A DNA stretch of 64,000 nt from Dipteris shenzhenensis (taxonomy: Eukaryota > Polypodiophyta > Polypodiopsida > Gleicheniales), in the NCBI GenBank assembly GCA_047967505.1, contig CM106538.1; one strand, given 5' to 3'. Numbering within the stretch: position 1 is the stretch's first letter; every line of letters starts with the position of its first letter. The translations under genes were made by a program, and so were the position numbers. This document shows positions 1 through 12,191 of this stretch, piece after piece. The notes below the pieces were generated by a model. The model had not been told where the DNA came from and made no database searches. It saw only the letters and a program-made list of their open reading frames with translations.

Positions 1-1035
1 TTTATGTGAGAAAAATAGAGAAAGGCATTATGCTGCTTGTCATTTATGTTGATGATTTGATCATCATAGGTGATTATCCTTCACATGAAAATGCTATTGA
101 AGCAGAAGTTTGAGATGAAGGATTTGGGAGAGCCACATTACTTCTTAGGCATTGAGGTGATTAGATCCACAAGTGGGATATGGCTCTTGCAGAGGCAGTA
201 TGGATTGGACATGCTATCCAAATATGGGATGACAGGTTGTAAGCCTATTTCAATTCCTTTGGAGCAGAATGTGAAGTTGAGTGCAGATGCAAGTGAGGTT
301 CTGGAAGATCCTACTATGTACATATGCATAGTAGGAAGTTTGATTTATATGACTATTACCAAGCCAAATTTGAGCTATGCTATTGCATTGGTAAGTCAGT
401 TTATGCAGGCTCCAAGGAAACTGCATTTGGATGCGGCTAGATGCATACTGAGGTATGTGAAGTCCACATTGCAGTATGGACTATTTTTTGATACTGGGGT
501 TCAAAGACAGTTGCATGGATACATTGATGCTGATTGGGCTGGTAGAATTTCTGATAGACGATCTACAAGTGGATATATGTTCTCTTTTGGAAGTGCTGCA
601 GTCACTTGGAGCAGTAAGAAATAGTCTACAGTTGCCTTATCGAGCACAGAGGCTGAGTACAGGGGTGCAGCAATGGTTGCATGTGAGGCAGCTTGGTTGC
701 ATAAGCTACTTTATGATATGCATCAGTCTATAGGTGGGCCAGTTGTCATTTATTGCAACAAGATGAACAGTATACACTTGGCAAATAACCCAGTCTATCC
801 TGCTAGAACAAAGCACATTGAGGTGCATTATCACTATGTGCGGGAGAAGCTTCTAGTAGGTTTTATTGATCTAGTTTATGTAAGCACAGAGGATCAGGTA
901 GCTGACATATTCACAGAGGAATTGGGCGTAGAGAAGCTGTGCAAGTTTAGAGATGTGCTTGGTGTGGAAGAATTGGAATTGAGCTCGAGGGGAGGTGTTG
1001 AGATATCGAGCTCCACTTGTGATATGCCAAGGTGA
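1..1035 (+). pseudogene. copia pol fragment (RT C-terminus, RNase H)
   Basis: Encodes the end of a copia reverse transcriptase and the RNase H domain. The catalytic YVDD is at 45-56, followed by the connection motif [17 protein letters not shown] (about 109-160) and RNase H motifs including the DADWAG block (about 529-543), ALSSTEAEY after 624, and the C-terminal block with ADIFTEEL near 902-927. It is broken. Bases present after YVDD in copia B are missing near 73-85 and shift the frame, and TAG at 622-624 stands where a CAG glutamine codon is expected. The same TAG occurs in copia B at 21619-21621. No active product is expected. Confidence 0.88.
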
Positions 1036-1350
1036 TCGTTGTGCATTTATGTCACCGACTTGTTAGCTGTAGATGCGGTTGGTACACCACCCATGAATAA
1101 TAGCTGGATGACAGCTATCTTTATGTACTCTAGTTAGTGGCTCAGTTAGTATGCCACCTTAGTTAGGTGAGTTTGGTTTGAGACCCATATATAGGGTTAA
1201 TCTATTCTTTTGTACTAAGAAAGTTTTTTTGGCTTTCACAACTAAGAAGAGGAAAACTGTTTTCAGCCTCCACCTTTGTGTGTATTCCCCCATTGTGTAT
1301 GTCAAAACGCTACAAGTGAGACTCCTTACTTCTGTCCCACTTTCTTTACA
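996..1350 (+). repeat. 3' LTR of copia A
   Basis: Starts TGTTGAGATATCGAGCTCC and ends TTTACA. It is about 355 bp and collinear with the LTRs of copia B and C, including a TATA-like segment (ATATATAGGG, about 1184-1193) and the GTGTGTATTCCCCCATTGTG block near the 3' end. The terminal TCTTCACA of the family has decayed to TCTTTACA here. Confidence 0.88.
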
Positions 1351-3660
1351 ATCACATGCTCAATTAAGACACCAACTCGAACATAGAAAACACCTAGATT
1401 AAGTGAAAGACTTGCTTGTTTGCAATGTTCAAACACTTTTTCCAAAAACCATAGATGATCTTTACTTGTAGAATACACATTGAAATCATCCAAATAAGTT
1501 GCTATAAACTCAGTCAGATAGTCCCAGAAAGGTTTTATCATGAACTTATGAACTATTAATTGCGCATTTCTCAACCCAAAAGGCATAACTTGAGTTGCAT
1601 AAGCACCCCACTCTGTGATAAATGTAGTATTAGATTGATCTTTCGGAGCTACAATGATTTGATTATAGCCACTGTAACCATCCATAAATCATGTCCTACA
1701 ACCTGATCTAAGATCCCATGTAAAAATGGTATTGAAAATGGGCTAGGAATAGTTTGAGCATTTAATTTCTAGTAATCCACACATACTTGGAGTTTTACAT
1801 TTTTCTTCAGCACTACCACAATAAGAAATAACCAATCACTGTGGTCAATAGCATAAATGAATATGAAGAAGTTGATCCAATTCAACTTGGCATAATTCAA
1901 ATTCATTCTATATCTATGTTGATAGATTGGTTTGGCATCTGGTACCAAAGGAATACTCAGGAGGAACTCCCAAAAGATAAGTGTAATTCCAAGTAAAAAC
2001 ATCTTTGTACCTGGTGAAAAGTTTTGATGACTTGGAGTTGCTCAATCGAAAGATTGGTAGCTACCACAACAGTTGTAGGCTTTTCATCCATGCCAAGGTA
2101 AAGTTCTTATGTCAGCCCAAGAACTAACTGATCAATTTTGAGTCATGTAATAGTGGCTAGTGTCTCTGCCTTCTCTTTCCCTTCAATATCTTTAGTGAAG
2201 TTGCTTGGAAATAGATCTTTTCATCTTGCAATTTGCTCGGTCTTTAATTGCTTGATATCAATAGACACTTGAAAACTATCAATTTCATCGATAGGAAGGA
2301 TCTACAATTCCATCAAGTGTGACTCCATATCTTGAGAAAATGGGTCTGTAACTTCCAAAATCCTTAGGCCAATAGGAATGCACACTTTTGTGCTATCAGT
2401 TTGATGATCATTTCCTCTAATCCCCAAGTGTGCAGCACCTTAGCATGCTTATTAAGCCAAGAACATCCCAACAAAATAGGCAAGTCAATGCCAATGAGAC
2501 TAACTATGTAATGAATACCTTTTAAAAAAATATCAACATCTTGTAGCATACCTTTTGGTTCAACTAGTCGTTGACTTGCCATTCCTACTCGGAAAGGAGA
2601 TGGCTTGGATGTCTTAAACTTTAGTTGTTTTACAATATCTTTAGAATTAATATTAAATATTGAACCACCATCCACGATCACATCTAGTATAATATGTTTC
2701 TTGACTTTGATGATGATGATTGGTACTTATTCATCCACTGTAGGTGTGTCGATGACGAGAATGGTAACTAAAGAGTCTTCTTCCTTTGGGTGTTCTTCAG
2801 ATTCTTTGATTTGCTTGGTGAAAATTCCATGGCAATACAGAGCTATTCGCATCAATCCATCAATGTAAGGATTATATTCATGCTCTTGAATATTTCCCAT
2901 GCTCAAGCTAGATCTATGGTAGAAATTGATGGAGTACTCGGTTCTTGATCCATACTTTTGTTCGTTGGACTTTGAGGACTCACCTGGTTTAGTTGTAAAA
3001 AGTGGTTGGGACTGCCCTCCTCCAATTCTCTAACAATTTTGGTAGCTACCTCCTTTTGTGTTTTCCAATTAATATGTTTGGCTGATGAAACACTATTTGT
3101 AGAGGTTGCCTCTAGACCCTTTGACTTGGTGATCACTCGAGCCTCTACTGTGTCTAGTAGCTTGGCTCCAACTGCTTGACACTTTGGATCTATTTCCTTA
3201 CATTCCATATTGGTTTCAAGAAATTTCAATTGCTCATCCCAAACTGGACATTTAGAATGAAGATGATTCTCTCCACAATAGAAACATCGGATCTTTGAAG
3301 GAGCTGTATTCTTTTCCTTGCCATTCTTGCCTTTGTCTGTACTACTTTGCTCGGAGCGTGGTAGTTTACCACTTGTGGGCTGAGTGTTAGTTGTCACCTT
3401 GTTGGCAGATACTTGGCAACTTTTGCAATTGAACCAATAACTTAGTGTAGGTGTTGCAATACTTGGTTTTTCAATCTTCTTTATGGTGTCATTCCTAGAA
3501 CACTTATTGCACCATTTCTCATTACTGCTTGGATTCCCTTGCATGCACCCTTTTTAGCTCAAACTTGAGCTTATCCTTCTTTGCTAGTGTGTCTTCAGTG
3601 TCACTGGCTACATCTTTCTTCTTTTCCTTGCCCTTAAGGCCTTCACTTTTTCCAAAGATA
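1351..3660 (-). pseudogene. Ty3/gypsy gag-protease-RT remnant
   Basis: Read right to left. The gag end with a CCHC-like zinc knuckle CFYCGENHLHSKC (ORF 3544-2903) comes first. Next is a retropepsin-like segment with VDGGS and LPILLGCSWL (2681-2364). Reverse transcriptase blocks follow: a DAKPIYQHRYRMN-type block (about 1940-1900), VCVDY at 1769-1783, then DGYSGYNQI, MPFGL and YLDDF (YLDD about 1496-1485). The domain order is that of a gypsy pol. Stops and frame changes separate the blocks, so it is a pseudogene. Its RT is cut at 1350 by copia A, so the rest of pol should lie left of the window. Confidence 0.85.
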
Positions 3661-3675
3661 TAGCTCGGTCAAGAA

Positions 3676-5242
3676 ATTCCTCAAATGCATAAGAAAGACT
3701 ATCCATTCTACTTCATCAGTCGACAACTCAATGATGCAGAGATCAACTATACCACTACAGAAAGAGAAGCCCTAGCAATGCTATATAGTATAAAGAAATT
3801 TCGGCACTATCTCCTGGCAAATGATTTTGTCTTCTACACTGACCATCAAGCATTGCTTTATCTTGTGAACCGTTCGTGTACAATAGAAAGAATAACCAGA
3901 TGGCTCCTCTTGCTTCAAGAATTCAACTTCAAAATAGTGGTCTGCAAAGGTGTCCAACACTACATTGCCGATCATGTCTCATGTCAAGTTGGGAGAAGAA
4001 GCCACTAGAGTAGAAGATGACTTACCAGATGCCACACTATTTCAAATAGATGCTATTCTAGAGTGGTGTGGAGATATCATTGGGTACTTAATGACAAGAA
4101 GACCACCCCTGAAATGAAAGCAGTAGATGACAAAAAACTAATTCTAAAGGCTGCACCCTATCAACTTATTACAGGACATCTATATAAGGTGGGCAAGGAC
4201 CAGGTATTAAGAAGATGTGTAATGCCTCATGAGATCATGCCAATCCTGAGTGAAGTCCATGAAGGCATTGTAGGAGGACACTTTCAAGGGGAAGCCACAA
4301 TAAAAAAAGTTCTCCTCGCAGGCTACTAGTAGCCAACACTATGGGCAGATGCCTATGAATATGTAAAAGGCCGTGATGTATGCCAACAAACTAGTAAACC
4401 ACAACACAAAGACTTCAATCCCCTAACAATAGTTGTTGCACAAAAACATTTGAAAAATGGGGGATTGACTATGTGGGTCCCATCCATCCAGCAGCAAAAG
4501 GGACATAGGCACGCTACATCATTGTGGCCACTGATTACTTTACAAATTGGGTTGAAGCTAAAGCAGTCAAAAAGGCAGATGTCAGAAGCACACCAAGATC
4601 CTTATACAAAAATGTGATCACTTGATTTGGATGCCCCATTGAAATTTTGTCGGATAGAGGCACATATTTTTTCAATGAGGTAATCCAAGAACTCTTGTCT
4701 AGCTTTATGGTAATCCATAGAAAAAGCACACCCTACTAACCCCCAGGGAATGCACAGGCTGAATCCACCAACAAAATAATATGCATTATCCTCACGAAGG
4801 TAGTAGAACCACATAATTTTGATTGGGCCGAGAAACTGAATTAGCCTTATGGGCATACAGAACCACACTCAAGGTCAGTACAAGGAACACACCTTTTGAA
4901 TTGGTGTACGGCCTTGAAGCTATGGTCCCACTAGAATTTGTAATACCAAGCCTATGCATAGCAGTACTGGAATACATGGGAGACCATGAATCCTTGAAAG
5001 AAAGACTCTATCACTTGGACAAGCATACAGAAATAAGACTAGTCACCTACCATGCCATGACAATAGAAGAACGTAGAAGAAAGGCATGGTTTGACAGAAA
5101 TCTTAAAGCTAAAGACATCAAGGAAGGTGACTTGTTCCTGTTATACAATGCCAAAGTACACAAGGGGATACTGAAGTATAGATCTAGGTCAAGGACCCTA
5201 TCGAGTAAGAAAGATGAATCCCATCGGAGCACTGCTAACTAA
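3676..5242 (+). pseudogene. Ty3/gypsy RNase H-integrase remnant
   Basis: Opposite in orientation to the preceding gypsy fragment. The RNase H portion (3685-4008) has FISRQLNDAEINYTTTEREAL, FRHYLL and YTDHQALLYL. Next come the integrase zinc-binding region (VHEGIVGGHFQGEATIKKVL, then CQQ near 4380), the core with WGIDYVGPIHPA (about 4461) and YIIVATDYFTNWVEAKA (about 4518), and a C-terminal part (4823-5242) with ALWAYRTTLKVSTRNTPFELVYG. In-frame stops at 4329, 4507, 4623, 4738 and 4842 disable it. No upstream RT, gag or 5' LTR of this copy is present, so it is a truncated fragment abutting the minus-strand element near 3660-3680. Confidence 0.85.
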
Positions 5243-5990
5243 AGCACTACTACTTCAACATGCAAGCCACCCCCCAAAAAAACAAAGATTTGGGAAACCA
5301 AGTCTTCCTTAGTTGAGATTAGATTGTATCAGGAGCACTCACTAGCATATGCATGTTTTTGCACATATAGTTTGCACTAGATTGTTACACACACACTCAC
5401 TGGCATATGCACGTTTTTGCACATTTAGGAAGACCTAATCAATTTTGTATTAGGGATGATTGAGTCTTAGTTTCCCTATTAAATCCCACAAATAAGCATA
5501 TAGTTAGACACATCACGTGCACTGACACAATTTTGCATAAGCACATAATAGATTGCATCACTAATAGTATCACACACTTTCATTCCATACTCTCAAAGCA
5601 TGCAATGAATTCACAAGCAGGATAAGAAGCTATGCCAAAACTCAAGATGAATTGGCAAAAGAGTCTGCAGCCTCAACAACAAGACCCCGGCCAAACATCA
5701 CAGTCATCTACTATATGCAAAAATATCAGACTTGCATACAAACTTATCTACAAGCTCAACGATACGGGTGCAATCACTCCTATCTTGTTGAATGTCACCT
5801 CATGGTCAAGGTCACTTATGGAAGCAATTGATAGCGAATTTCTCTTGATTTGTGGAACATACAACACATTAGATAGTTTCTTAACATTTCCATTTTAGAT
5901 AGTTTATTAACATCTCCATTTACAGAACAAATGAAACCGTACCTATACCCTCAACAGGGCATTTTGGGTTATTACCAACCATCACGGTGA
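5243..5990. other. intergenic or gypsy 3' flank with short direct repeats
   Basis: No gene recognised. It follows a gypsy integrase, so it may hold that element's 3' untranslated region and decayed LTR. A roughly 33-bp motif (CACTCACTAGCATATGCATG then TTTTTGCACAT) occurs twice, at about 5335-5367 and 5393-5427. A short open frame at 5632-5898 has no recognisable motif. Confidence 0.5.
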
Positions 5991-5997
5991 TGGGTTC

Positions 5998-7130
5998 CTA
6001 TAGAGGCTGCATGGAACAATATAGATGCTTCTTGCAGGTTATGTGACAGGAGGCACCACTATCCAACACCCATGGATCCGTGGTTGAAGCTTCTTGAATT
6101 GAGGAACACTCTTCCTCAATGGCCAAAAATAGATCCAACTCTGCTTCTGCTGTGTTAGCTGATTCTTTCCACTTATCTATCCTCTTCAGGGTACCATTTT
6201 TTTCATTTTCTTTCTTAACCTGGCAATCTGCAATCACATGGCCCTTCTTCTTGTAGTAGAAGCATTCTCCCTGAAAATTCTTCTTGCCACCCTTCTTCTT
6301 TTTGTCACCACTAGTAGAGGACTCACCTTTGCTGGAGGAACCACCTTTGCCTTTCGCAATGGCAGAGAATGCAGCATCCCCATTGCCGCCTCCATCTCGA
6401 GCTTTAAGCCTCAATTCCTCTGGCATAAGTAAAGCACAAAACTCCTCAAATGACAATGGTTGGTGTCTCACCTGAGTGCTAAGCGATGTTACCAGTCCAT
6501 CAGACCTTGGTGGACATACCCGGAGACACTGCCAAGCTAGCTCTTCGCTAGTCTTTTGTATCCCAGCACCAACCATCTAGTCACGCAGATTTTTGATTCG
6601 GGTTATGAATGCCTCCACTGTCTCTCCTTTATTAAACTTCTCAGCTGCGAGCTAATTCTCTAGGTTCTAGAAGCTTGTCTGATTCCATGTCTCATACTAA
6701 CTCTTCAATATGTTCCAGGCCACAGTTGCCTTATAGATGTATGCTGAATTAAGGTCAAAACACTATTAGTAGTACTTGTAACCAGGGCACATAGAGCATC
6801 TACATTCCTACGTTTCCAAGCTCATAGAAGGTTGGCATTAGGAGGTATTGTACTCCTCAAATTTGTTGGGTCGGGGGTTCCTTCTGGTTTTGGGTCCATC
6901 CCCAGTACTATCTCCAGAAGCTCATATGAATCCAGAATAGCAGTAATTTTAAACTTCCACAGAGTGTAGTTTGTACCACCTACTTGCCTTTAGTGAAGGC
7001 TGGTGGGCAAGTCCACGCCTGGATTATTGGTGAAGCTATTGCAGCTCTAGCTGTTGAACTCGAGCCGCATCCCGTTGCCATCACTCCACATGCTATTGAA
7101 GCCCTCGCCTCTCTTCTATTCTTCGATCCT
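5998..7130 (-). pseudogene. copia G gag-protease fragment
   Basis: Minus-strand copia gag of the same family as copia D at 24434. The readable stretch 6576-5998 has the RLKARDGGGNGDAAFSAIAK-type region, a zinc knuckle whose second Cys is replaced by Tyr (CFYYKKKGHVIADC), and the protease motif WVLDSGASCHIT near 6090-6055. Upstream, 6577-7130 carries the rest of gag with several stops. The open segment ends just after the protease at 5998 and no integrase follows, so the element is truncated. Its primer site and 5' LTR lie directly upstream at 7133-7740. Confidence 0.82.
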
Positions 7131-7132
7131 TA

Positions 7133-7144
7133 GTGCCGATACCA
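7133..7144 (-). other. primer-binding site of copia G
   Basis: On the minus strand the sequence directly after the LTR reads TGGTATCGGCAC. This is a decayed form of the copia primer site TGGTATCAGAGC, complementary to initiator methionine tRNA in plant copia elements. Confidence 0.7.
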
Positions 7145-7740
7145 TGTTGAATTACACGGTGTAGCGGAATAAAAACTGAACAAAGAATAGAGAGTACACA
7201 ACAAACTAGAGATGAACAAAATTTTTCTTCAATACTGATGTAGTACAGATGATGGCTCCGTCCATCCGTGTGCTCCCACATTGGAGCTTAGATGGTGATC
7301 TAGACAGATACTAGGTCAAGAGCTACTAGCTAGAAGATCTCTGCTAGAAGATCTCATCTAGTACAATGGACTAGGAAGGTCGCCTCTTTATAGCTATGAG
7401 GGCGGTAGTCGGATCAACGTAGTTGGTGGAACCGACCAATCAACCTAGTCGGTGGAACCGACTAGTTGTCCATGGAATATTTATACCGTCGCCTATCAAA
7501 ACAATGTGCCTCATTGTGCTACTAGCCTTACCTACCCTACCTAGCCCATAGGATAGACTCACATAGATCACCTTTATACCATCAACGGTCTCATTGATAG
7601 ACCTCATCTGACATGCAAGTCAGCATCCATCTAGTGTCCCGGGCTCACACATGGCTTCTCCTCATATGGGGGCCTTACACCTTGAGCACCTTGGACCACT
7701 GGTGGTTACCAGGAGGGTGGGGCATTGAGCATATCTAACA
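7145..7740 (-). repeat. 5' LTR of copia G (TGTTAGATATGC family)
   Basis: On the minus strand it starts TGTTAGATATGCTCAATGCC at 7740 and ends in TTCAACA at 7145, about 596 bp. It is the same LTR family as 10742-11360, 23808-24362 and 32817-33411. The neighbouring gypsy protease frame runs into this LTR, showing that copia G inserted into that gypsy element. Confidence 0.88.
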
Positions 7741-9330
7741 AGATGCACCCAAGTAGACTTGTGCAAGATAAATTTTATGGAGAGATCCAAGATTGTGAAT
7801 TGAAGGAAAAAGTGGACTCCTGCGACCTTTGTGGACATGCCATTTACTATTCCCAAGGGTTTAGCCCGTGAATCATCGGCAAGGCATATGTTGAAATTAG
7901 CCTTTTGAATTGGTGGGAGACCCCATTCTTCATAGAGCTCCTTTGATAGGACATTTACACCTGCTCCACCATCCACTATGGTTTGGACTTCATTATATGC
8001 CTTGTGGATCAAAGGCACAGTAATGTTGCGTATGTCATCTCTCTCACCCATTTGTACAGGGATATCTTTGATGTCATTCATAGGTGGAGAGGGATTTGTG
8101 AGTTCAATCCATCCTTTGAAACTCTCCCAAAGATTGGGACGATTTTGTAGGAGGATTCCGATGGGAATTGACATAGGGCAACTCAGGATGCTAGAGAGTA
8201 CAACTCCTTCAAGTTGACGTGGCAGTACATTATGTTGTGGAGTCTGTTGTTGGAACAGAGACTCAAGTATAGTATCAATACTTTGTGGGGCCAAGTCATG
8301 GATTGGGTCTTGAGCTTGTTTCTCAACCTCAAATTGAGCTTGTTTCTTAGCCACAAATTGAGCTTGTTCCTTTTGTACCCATTGTTGAAGTGCCTGAAAA
8401 CGAGCCTTCTCCACCTCTGCATTTGGGTATGGAGCTTCTTTTATTTGAGGCTCGGGAGTTGATGTGGATGAGCTCGGCTGCTCATTGCTTAGCGGAGGTG
8501 GAGGCACTTGTGCTTTCTTTTTAAGAAGTCACTTTGGTTGGATTGGAATGTTAGGGTCCTTGATGGCCTCTTTCTGTTGGTGTGTAATTACATTTACACG
8601 TTGTGATATTACACTTGTCGGACCCAGACTTTGATGGTCCACTCCAATGATGCCGATTGGGACGTCAAGCTTAACCTCTGTCTATTGTGGGACCTTATTT
8701 TTGATGGGACAATCCATATAGGCATGTCCTATGCCACAATCTCTGTAGAGTGGTTGGAAAGTAGCAGGGCTACCACGATGAGGGAACTCTGCGATCTGGT
8801 GATTTTCTCCACAACTGTAGCACTTAATTGGTGCTCGATATGTGTTGGGACATACTTGATTTGTATAAACTGGTATTAGACCCTCTGTAGCTTCTACATA
8901 GTACACTGGGTACTTTTCTTCATACTCAAATGGTGAGTCTACTTCCTCGGCTTGTAATTGATGTATTGGAACTGCTCGAGGAGTTGGATTTGGTGCTCTT
9001 GGATATGGTCGTGGATTCAGATTCCTGAGTAGTTGTGGGACTTGTGTCTAAATGGGAATAGGATTTAGCCTCAGAGCTAGGGGCGCTTGTACAAGTCCCG
9101 ATTGCTTGTACACTGGCATGGGTGCCGCTTGGTATTGTTGAGATCGAGGCGGGTTGTTGTGCATGTTGAAGATGCAACTTTTTTCATCATGCCCGCCGAT
9201 GATGCAGATATGGCACCACAACCTTGGCAGTGGATTTTCTTGTGCAGTGATCCTGGCTCTTAGGACCGGGCACTCATTTGTTGTATGATTGGCTATGCAG
9301 TGTGGAGGCGAGGGTAGGAGGGGCGGATGG
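7741..9330 (-). pseudogene. Ty3/gypsy gag-protease remnant J
   Basis: From right to left: zinc-knuckle-like modules CIANHTTNEC and CHICIIGGHDEKSC (about 9300-9170), a second pair CYSCGENHQIAEFPHRG and CGIGHAYMDC (about 8820-8700), a Gln/Lys-rich linker with repeated AQFEVEKQAQ-like units (about 8385-8290), then a retropepsin-like domain with TIVDGGAGVNVLS (about 7990-7950) and CLADDSRAKPLGI. Stops near 9040, 8680 and 8520 separate the pieces. The frame ends inside the copia G LTR at 7740, so reverse transcriptase is missing. The protease style and order are of gypsy type; the exact lineage is not determined. Confidence 0.8.
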
Positions 9331-9596
9331 AGGTGGCGTGGAGGCGAGGTGTGCTGGGGCATGGGGTGGGAAGATGGAGTTAGGGCAGGATGCCGCAGAG
9401 GAGTGGAGGCAGGTGACGCAGGGGAGGCGAGGCACGGGGTGGGTGTTGCATTGCCCTGGGCGGGCATTATGCACGAGCATTGCCTTGCCGATGGGTGTTG
9501 TTACAAGCGCTGCTACAATTAGCACAGCTACAGCAAGGGCTTAGGCCCTTGCTATTATATTAGTTTATTAGGTAGTTTAGGGGAGGAGCAGCCGGT
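9331..9596. other. G-rich flank
   Basis: No supported gene. The plus strand is G-rich with repeats such as GGCGTGGAGGCGAGG. The minus strand gives a low-complexity Pro/Ser-rich frame, probably a composition artefact or the N-terminal end of the gypsy gag. Confidence 0.5.
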
Positions 9597-9677
9597 GAGG
9601 GGGGGTAGAGAGAGAGAGAGAAGAGAGAGGGGGACCTAGAGAGAGAGAGGGGGGAGGGAAAGAGAGAGAGAGAGGGG

Positions 9678-9737
<60 letters not shown>

Positions 9738-9754
9738 AAGAGAGACAGAGGGGG

Positions 9755-9788
<34 letters not shown>

Positions 9789-9817
9789 GGAGGGGGAGGT
9801 AAGAGAGAGGGAGAGGG

Positions 9818-9873
<56 letters not shown>

Positions 9874-9902
9874 GAGGGAAAGAGAGAGAGAGAGAGGGGG
9901 GG

Positions 9903-9988
<86 letters not shown>

Positions 9989-10040
9989 GGTATAGTAGAG
10001 AGAGGGGGAGAAAAGAGAGAGAAAGAGGGGGGGGGAAGGA
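9597..10040. repeat. GA/TC microsatellite cluster
   Basis: About 440 bp of (GA)n runs separated by short G-rich interruptions. On the minus strand this produces a long Ser-Leu frame that is not a protein gene. Two further GA clusters occur at 49448-49525 and 49968-49998. Confidence 0.95.
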
Positions 10041-10552
10041 TGGGCTCGAAGTAACTTACCGTGTGAGGATGGGAGTAGGGTGGTGGTTGTTGTTGAGGAT
10101 GAATGGACAGTGGGTGGATGACTAGGTTATTGCTGTGTGAGATGGGCTCAAAGTAACTCACCATGTGAGGATGGGACTAGGGTGGTGGTCGATGGAGAGG
10201 GAGGAGTGTCTTGCGTAGGGCTCGGAATGGGGAAGAGGATGGAGGCAAGATGTGAAAGAAAAAGTATGAGAGGGATGGGTGCTCTTTTATAGGGAAGGAG
10301 GAGAGCTGTGGGTTTAGTCAAAGATATGTGCACCTTTGAATTTGTCCACTTTTGAGTAGTCAAATACATGTGCAGCTTTGAATTTGTCACGTTTGACTAG
10401 GGAGGTGGTTTTAATTTTTCTTTTGGGTTATGTTGTTTTGAACCTTTAATCATCGATTGCCCATAACTTTTGGTGGTTGTGTCAAAATGTGCTTCCATAA
10501 AAAGGAAAAATGTTCAAAATTTCAAGCTCTACACTCTGACAACCATCACATG
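10041..10552. repeat. spacer with a 50-bp direct duplication
   Basis: A roughly 50-bp segment beginning GATGGGCTCGAAGTAACTTA (about 10048) is repeated about 95 bp downstream as GATGGGCTCAAAGTAACTCA (about 10141). The rest, with the CCATAACTTTTGGTGGTTGTG-like stretch at about 10460, resembles a plant gypsy LTR in composition, but no boundaries are visible. No gene seen. Confidence 0.55.
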
Positions 10553-10741
10553 GTCAATATCACTATGTGCATGATTTGATTGAGGATGCATGATAGTGGA
10601 AATGGTCTACTATCCAACAGAGCAAAATGGAGCAGATATCTTCACCAAGACACTCGGGAAGGATCAGCTTCAGGGTCATCTTCAGAGACTTGGCATTGGG
10701 CCAAGAAAGTAGTCCACCTATGGGTGGACATTGAGGGGGTG
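10553..10741 (+). pseudogene. copia E, last part of RNase H
   Basis: A short remnant of a copia RNase H end, with YPTEQNGADIFTKTLGKDQL (about 10612-10671), directly upstream of a purine-rich tract (GACATTGAGGGGG, about 10728) and an LTR. It is nearly the same as the fragment at 32605-32816. The rest of the element is absent. Confidence 0.75.
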
Positions 10742-11360
10742 TGTTAGATATGCTCAATGCCCCACCCTCCTAGTAACCACCAGTGGTCCAAGGTGCTCCA
10801 GTTGTAAGGCCCCCATATGAGGAGAAGCCATGTGTGAGCCCAGGACACTGGGATGGATCCTGACTTGCATGTCAGATGAGGTCTATCAATGAGATCGTTG
10901 ATGGTAGAAAGGTGATCTATATGAGTCTAGCCTATGGGCTAGGCAGGGTAGGTAAGCTGGTAGCACAACGAGGCACATTGTCTTGATTGTGTGGGAGCCC
11001 CTTACTCTTGCTGGGGCCTGGAATATTCCATGGATGACTAGTCGGTTCCACCGACTAGGTTGACTGTGGTCGGTTCCACCAACTACGTTGATCCAACTAC
11101 CGCCCTCATAGCTATAAAGAAGCGACCTTCCTAGTCCATTGTGCTAGATCACATATTCCAGCAGAGATCTTCCAGCTAGTAGCTCTTCACCTAGTATCTG
11201 TCTAGATCACCATCTAAGCTCCACTGTGGAAGTGCACGGGTGGACAAAGCCATCATCTGTACTACATCAGTATTGAAGGAAAATTTTGTTCATCTCTAGT
11301 TTGCTATGTACTCTCTATTCTTTTTTCAGTTTCTGTTCCGCTGTGCCGTGTAATTTAACA
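10742..11360 (+). repeat. 3' LTR of copia E
   Basis: Starts TGTTAGATATGCTCAATGCC and ends GTAATTTAACA, about 619 bp. It shares the repeated CGACTAGTTGG / GGTTCCACC-rich middle section of this family. It follows the copia RNase H end and polypurine tract directly, so it is a 3' LTR. Confidence 0.9.
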
Positions 11361-12190
11361 CATCCCATAACCAACTAGGCTCTCATGGACTTGCCACTTG
11401 GCATAGTAGTCAATTGGTTGATAAGAGCCTGCATCCAAAGCACAACGTCTTGGACTGACTCACCCTTCTTTTGTTTTAGTTTGCTAAGCTTGGTGTCAGA
11501 TATTCCTCATTAACTTTTTGTCTGAACCAATGTAAGATGCTTTAGACATATCATAACCACTGAGAAAATACCAATGGGAAATTGGTTGAACCATCTCTAT
11601 GCATTTTTTATCAAGATACATGAAAAATAGTCCATATCTGTCAAATACCAATGGGAAATTGGTTGGACCATCACTATGCATTTTTTATCAAGGTACATGA
11701 AAAATAGTCCATATTTGTCAAATTGATGTGCATGAATGAAGAGGGGATATAGAACAAATCCACCTCTACATGTCATGAAGGGGAGAAACATAAAATTTTG
11801 ACACGTTGTTATGCATGCACCCTATTTTGTAGTGGCCTTTCATCACACTCCCGTTTGACGGTGCATATTCAATACGAATGACACATGGACTAGGATTTCC
11901 CCACACTCCCATGTACACAAATAACATGAAAAATTATTTTCCCTTTGCCAAGAGGAACCATCACTAATGCCTTCCCCATGTGGTAGGCCAAAAGTTGGCT
12001 CAAGGCCCAATATTGTTTCCAATCCCTTATTATATTAGCAATAAAATTGTGTTGGGTCTAAAAATTCTTTACATCCCAAAAAATATATCAAATGCATAGA
12101 TGACATTTGATGTAGGAATGCTACTTAGCACTATACATGGATTTTGCTTTGCAAATTTACACTAGGACACAATCCAAATCCCTAAATTAT
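11361..12190. other. retroelement scraps and a tandem duplication
   Basis: On the minus strand about 11490-11385 is a gag-like fragment (KLKQKKGESVQDVVLWMQAL region) ending in a stop. The rest, including 11722-12190, has no recognisable gene. Confidence 0.5.
11568..11721. repeat. 77-bp tandem duplication
   Basis: Two copies of a 77-bp unit beginning ATACCAATGGGAAATTGGTT start at 11568 and 11645 with only a few differences. Confidence 0.9.
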
Positions 12191-12191
12191 G

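Larger units (their letters stand above)
1..1355 (+). mobile_element. Ty1/copia element A, 3' part with 3' LTR
   Basis: The 3' end of a copia element whose 5' part lies outside the window. It runs from inside the reverse transcriptase through RNase H, a purine-rich tract at about 981-995 and a 3' LTR ending at 1350. It belongs to the same family as copia B (16883-22338) and C (56825-62739): the LTRs share the TGTTGAGATATC start and CTTCACA-type end. The next five bases, ATCAC (1351-1355), would be the target duplication, but the left copy is not visible. The element sits inside the reverse transcriptase of a minus-strand gypsy element that resumes at 1351. Confidence 0.9.

Noticed and set aside
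5632-5898. 88-residue open frame downstream of the gypsy integrase
   Set aside because: No domain and no link to the pol frame; probably chance.
9577-10164. Long minus-strand Ser-Leu-rich reading frame
   Set aside because: It is a translation of the GA microsatellite and has no protein character.
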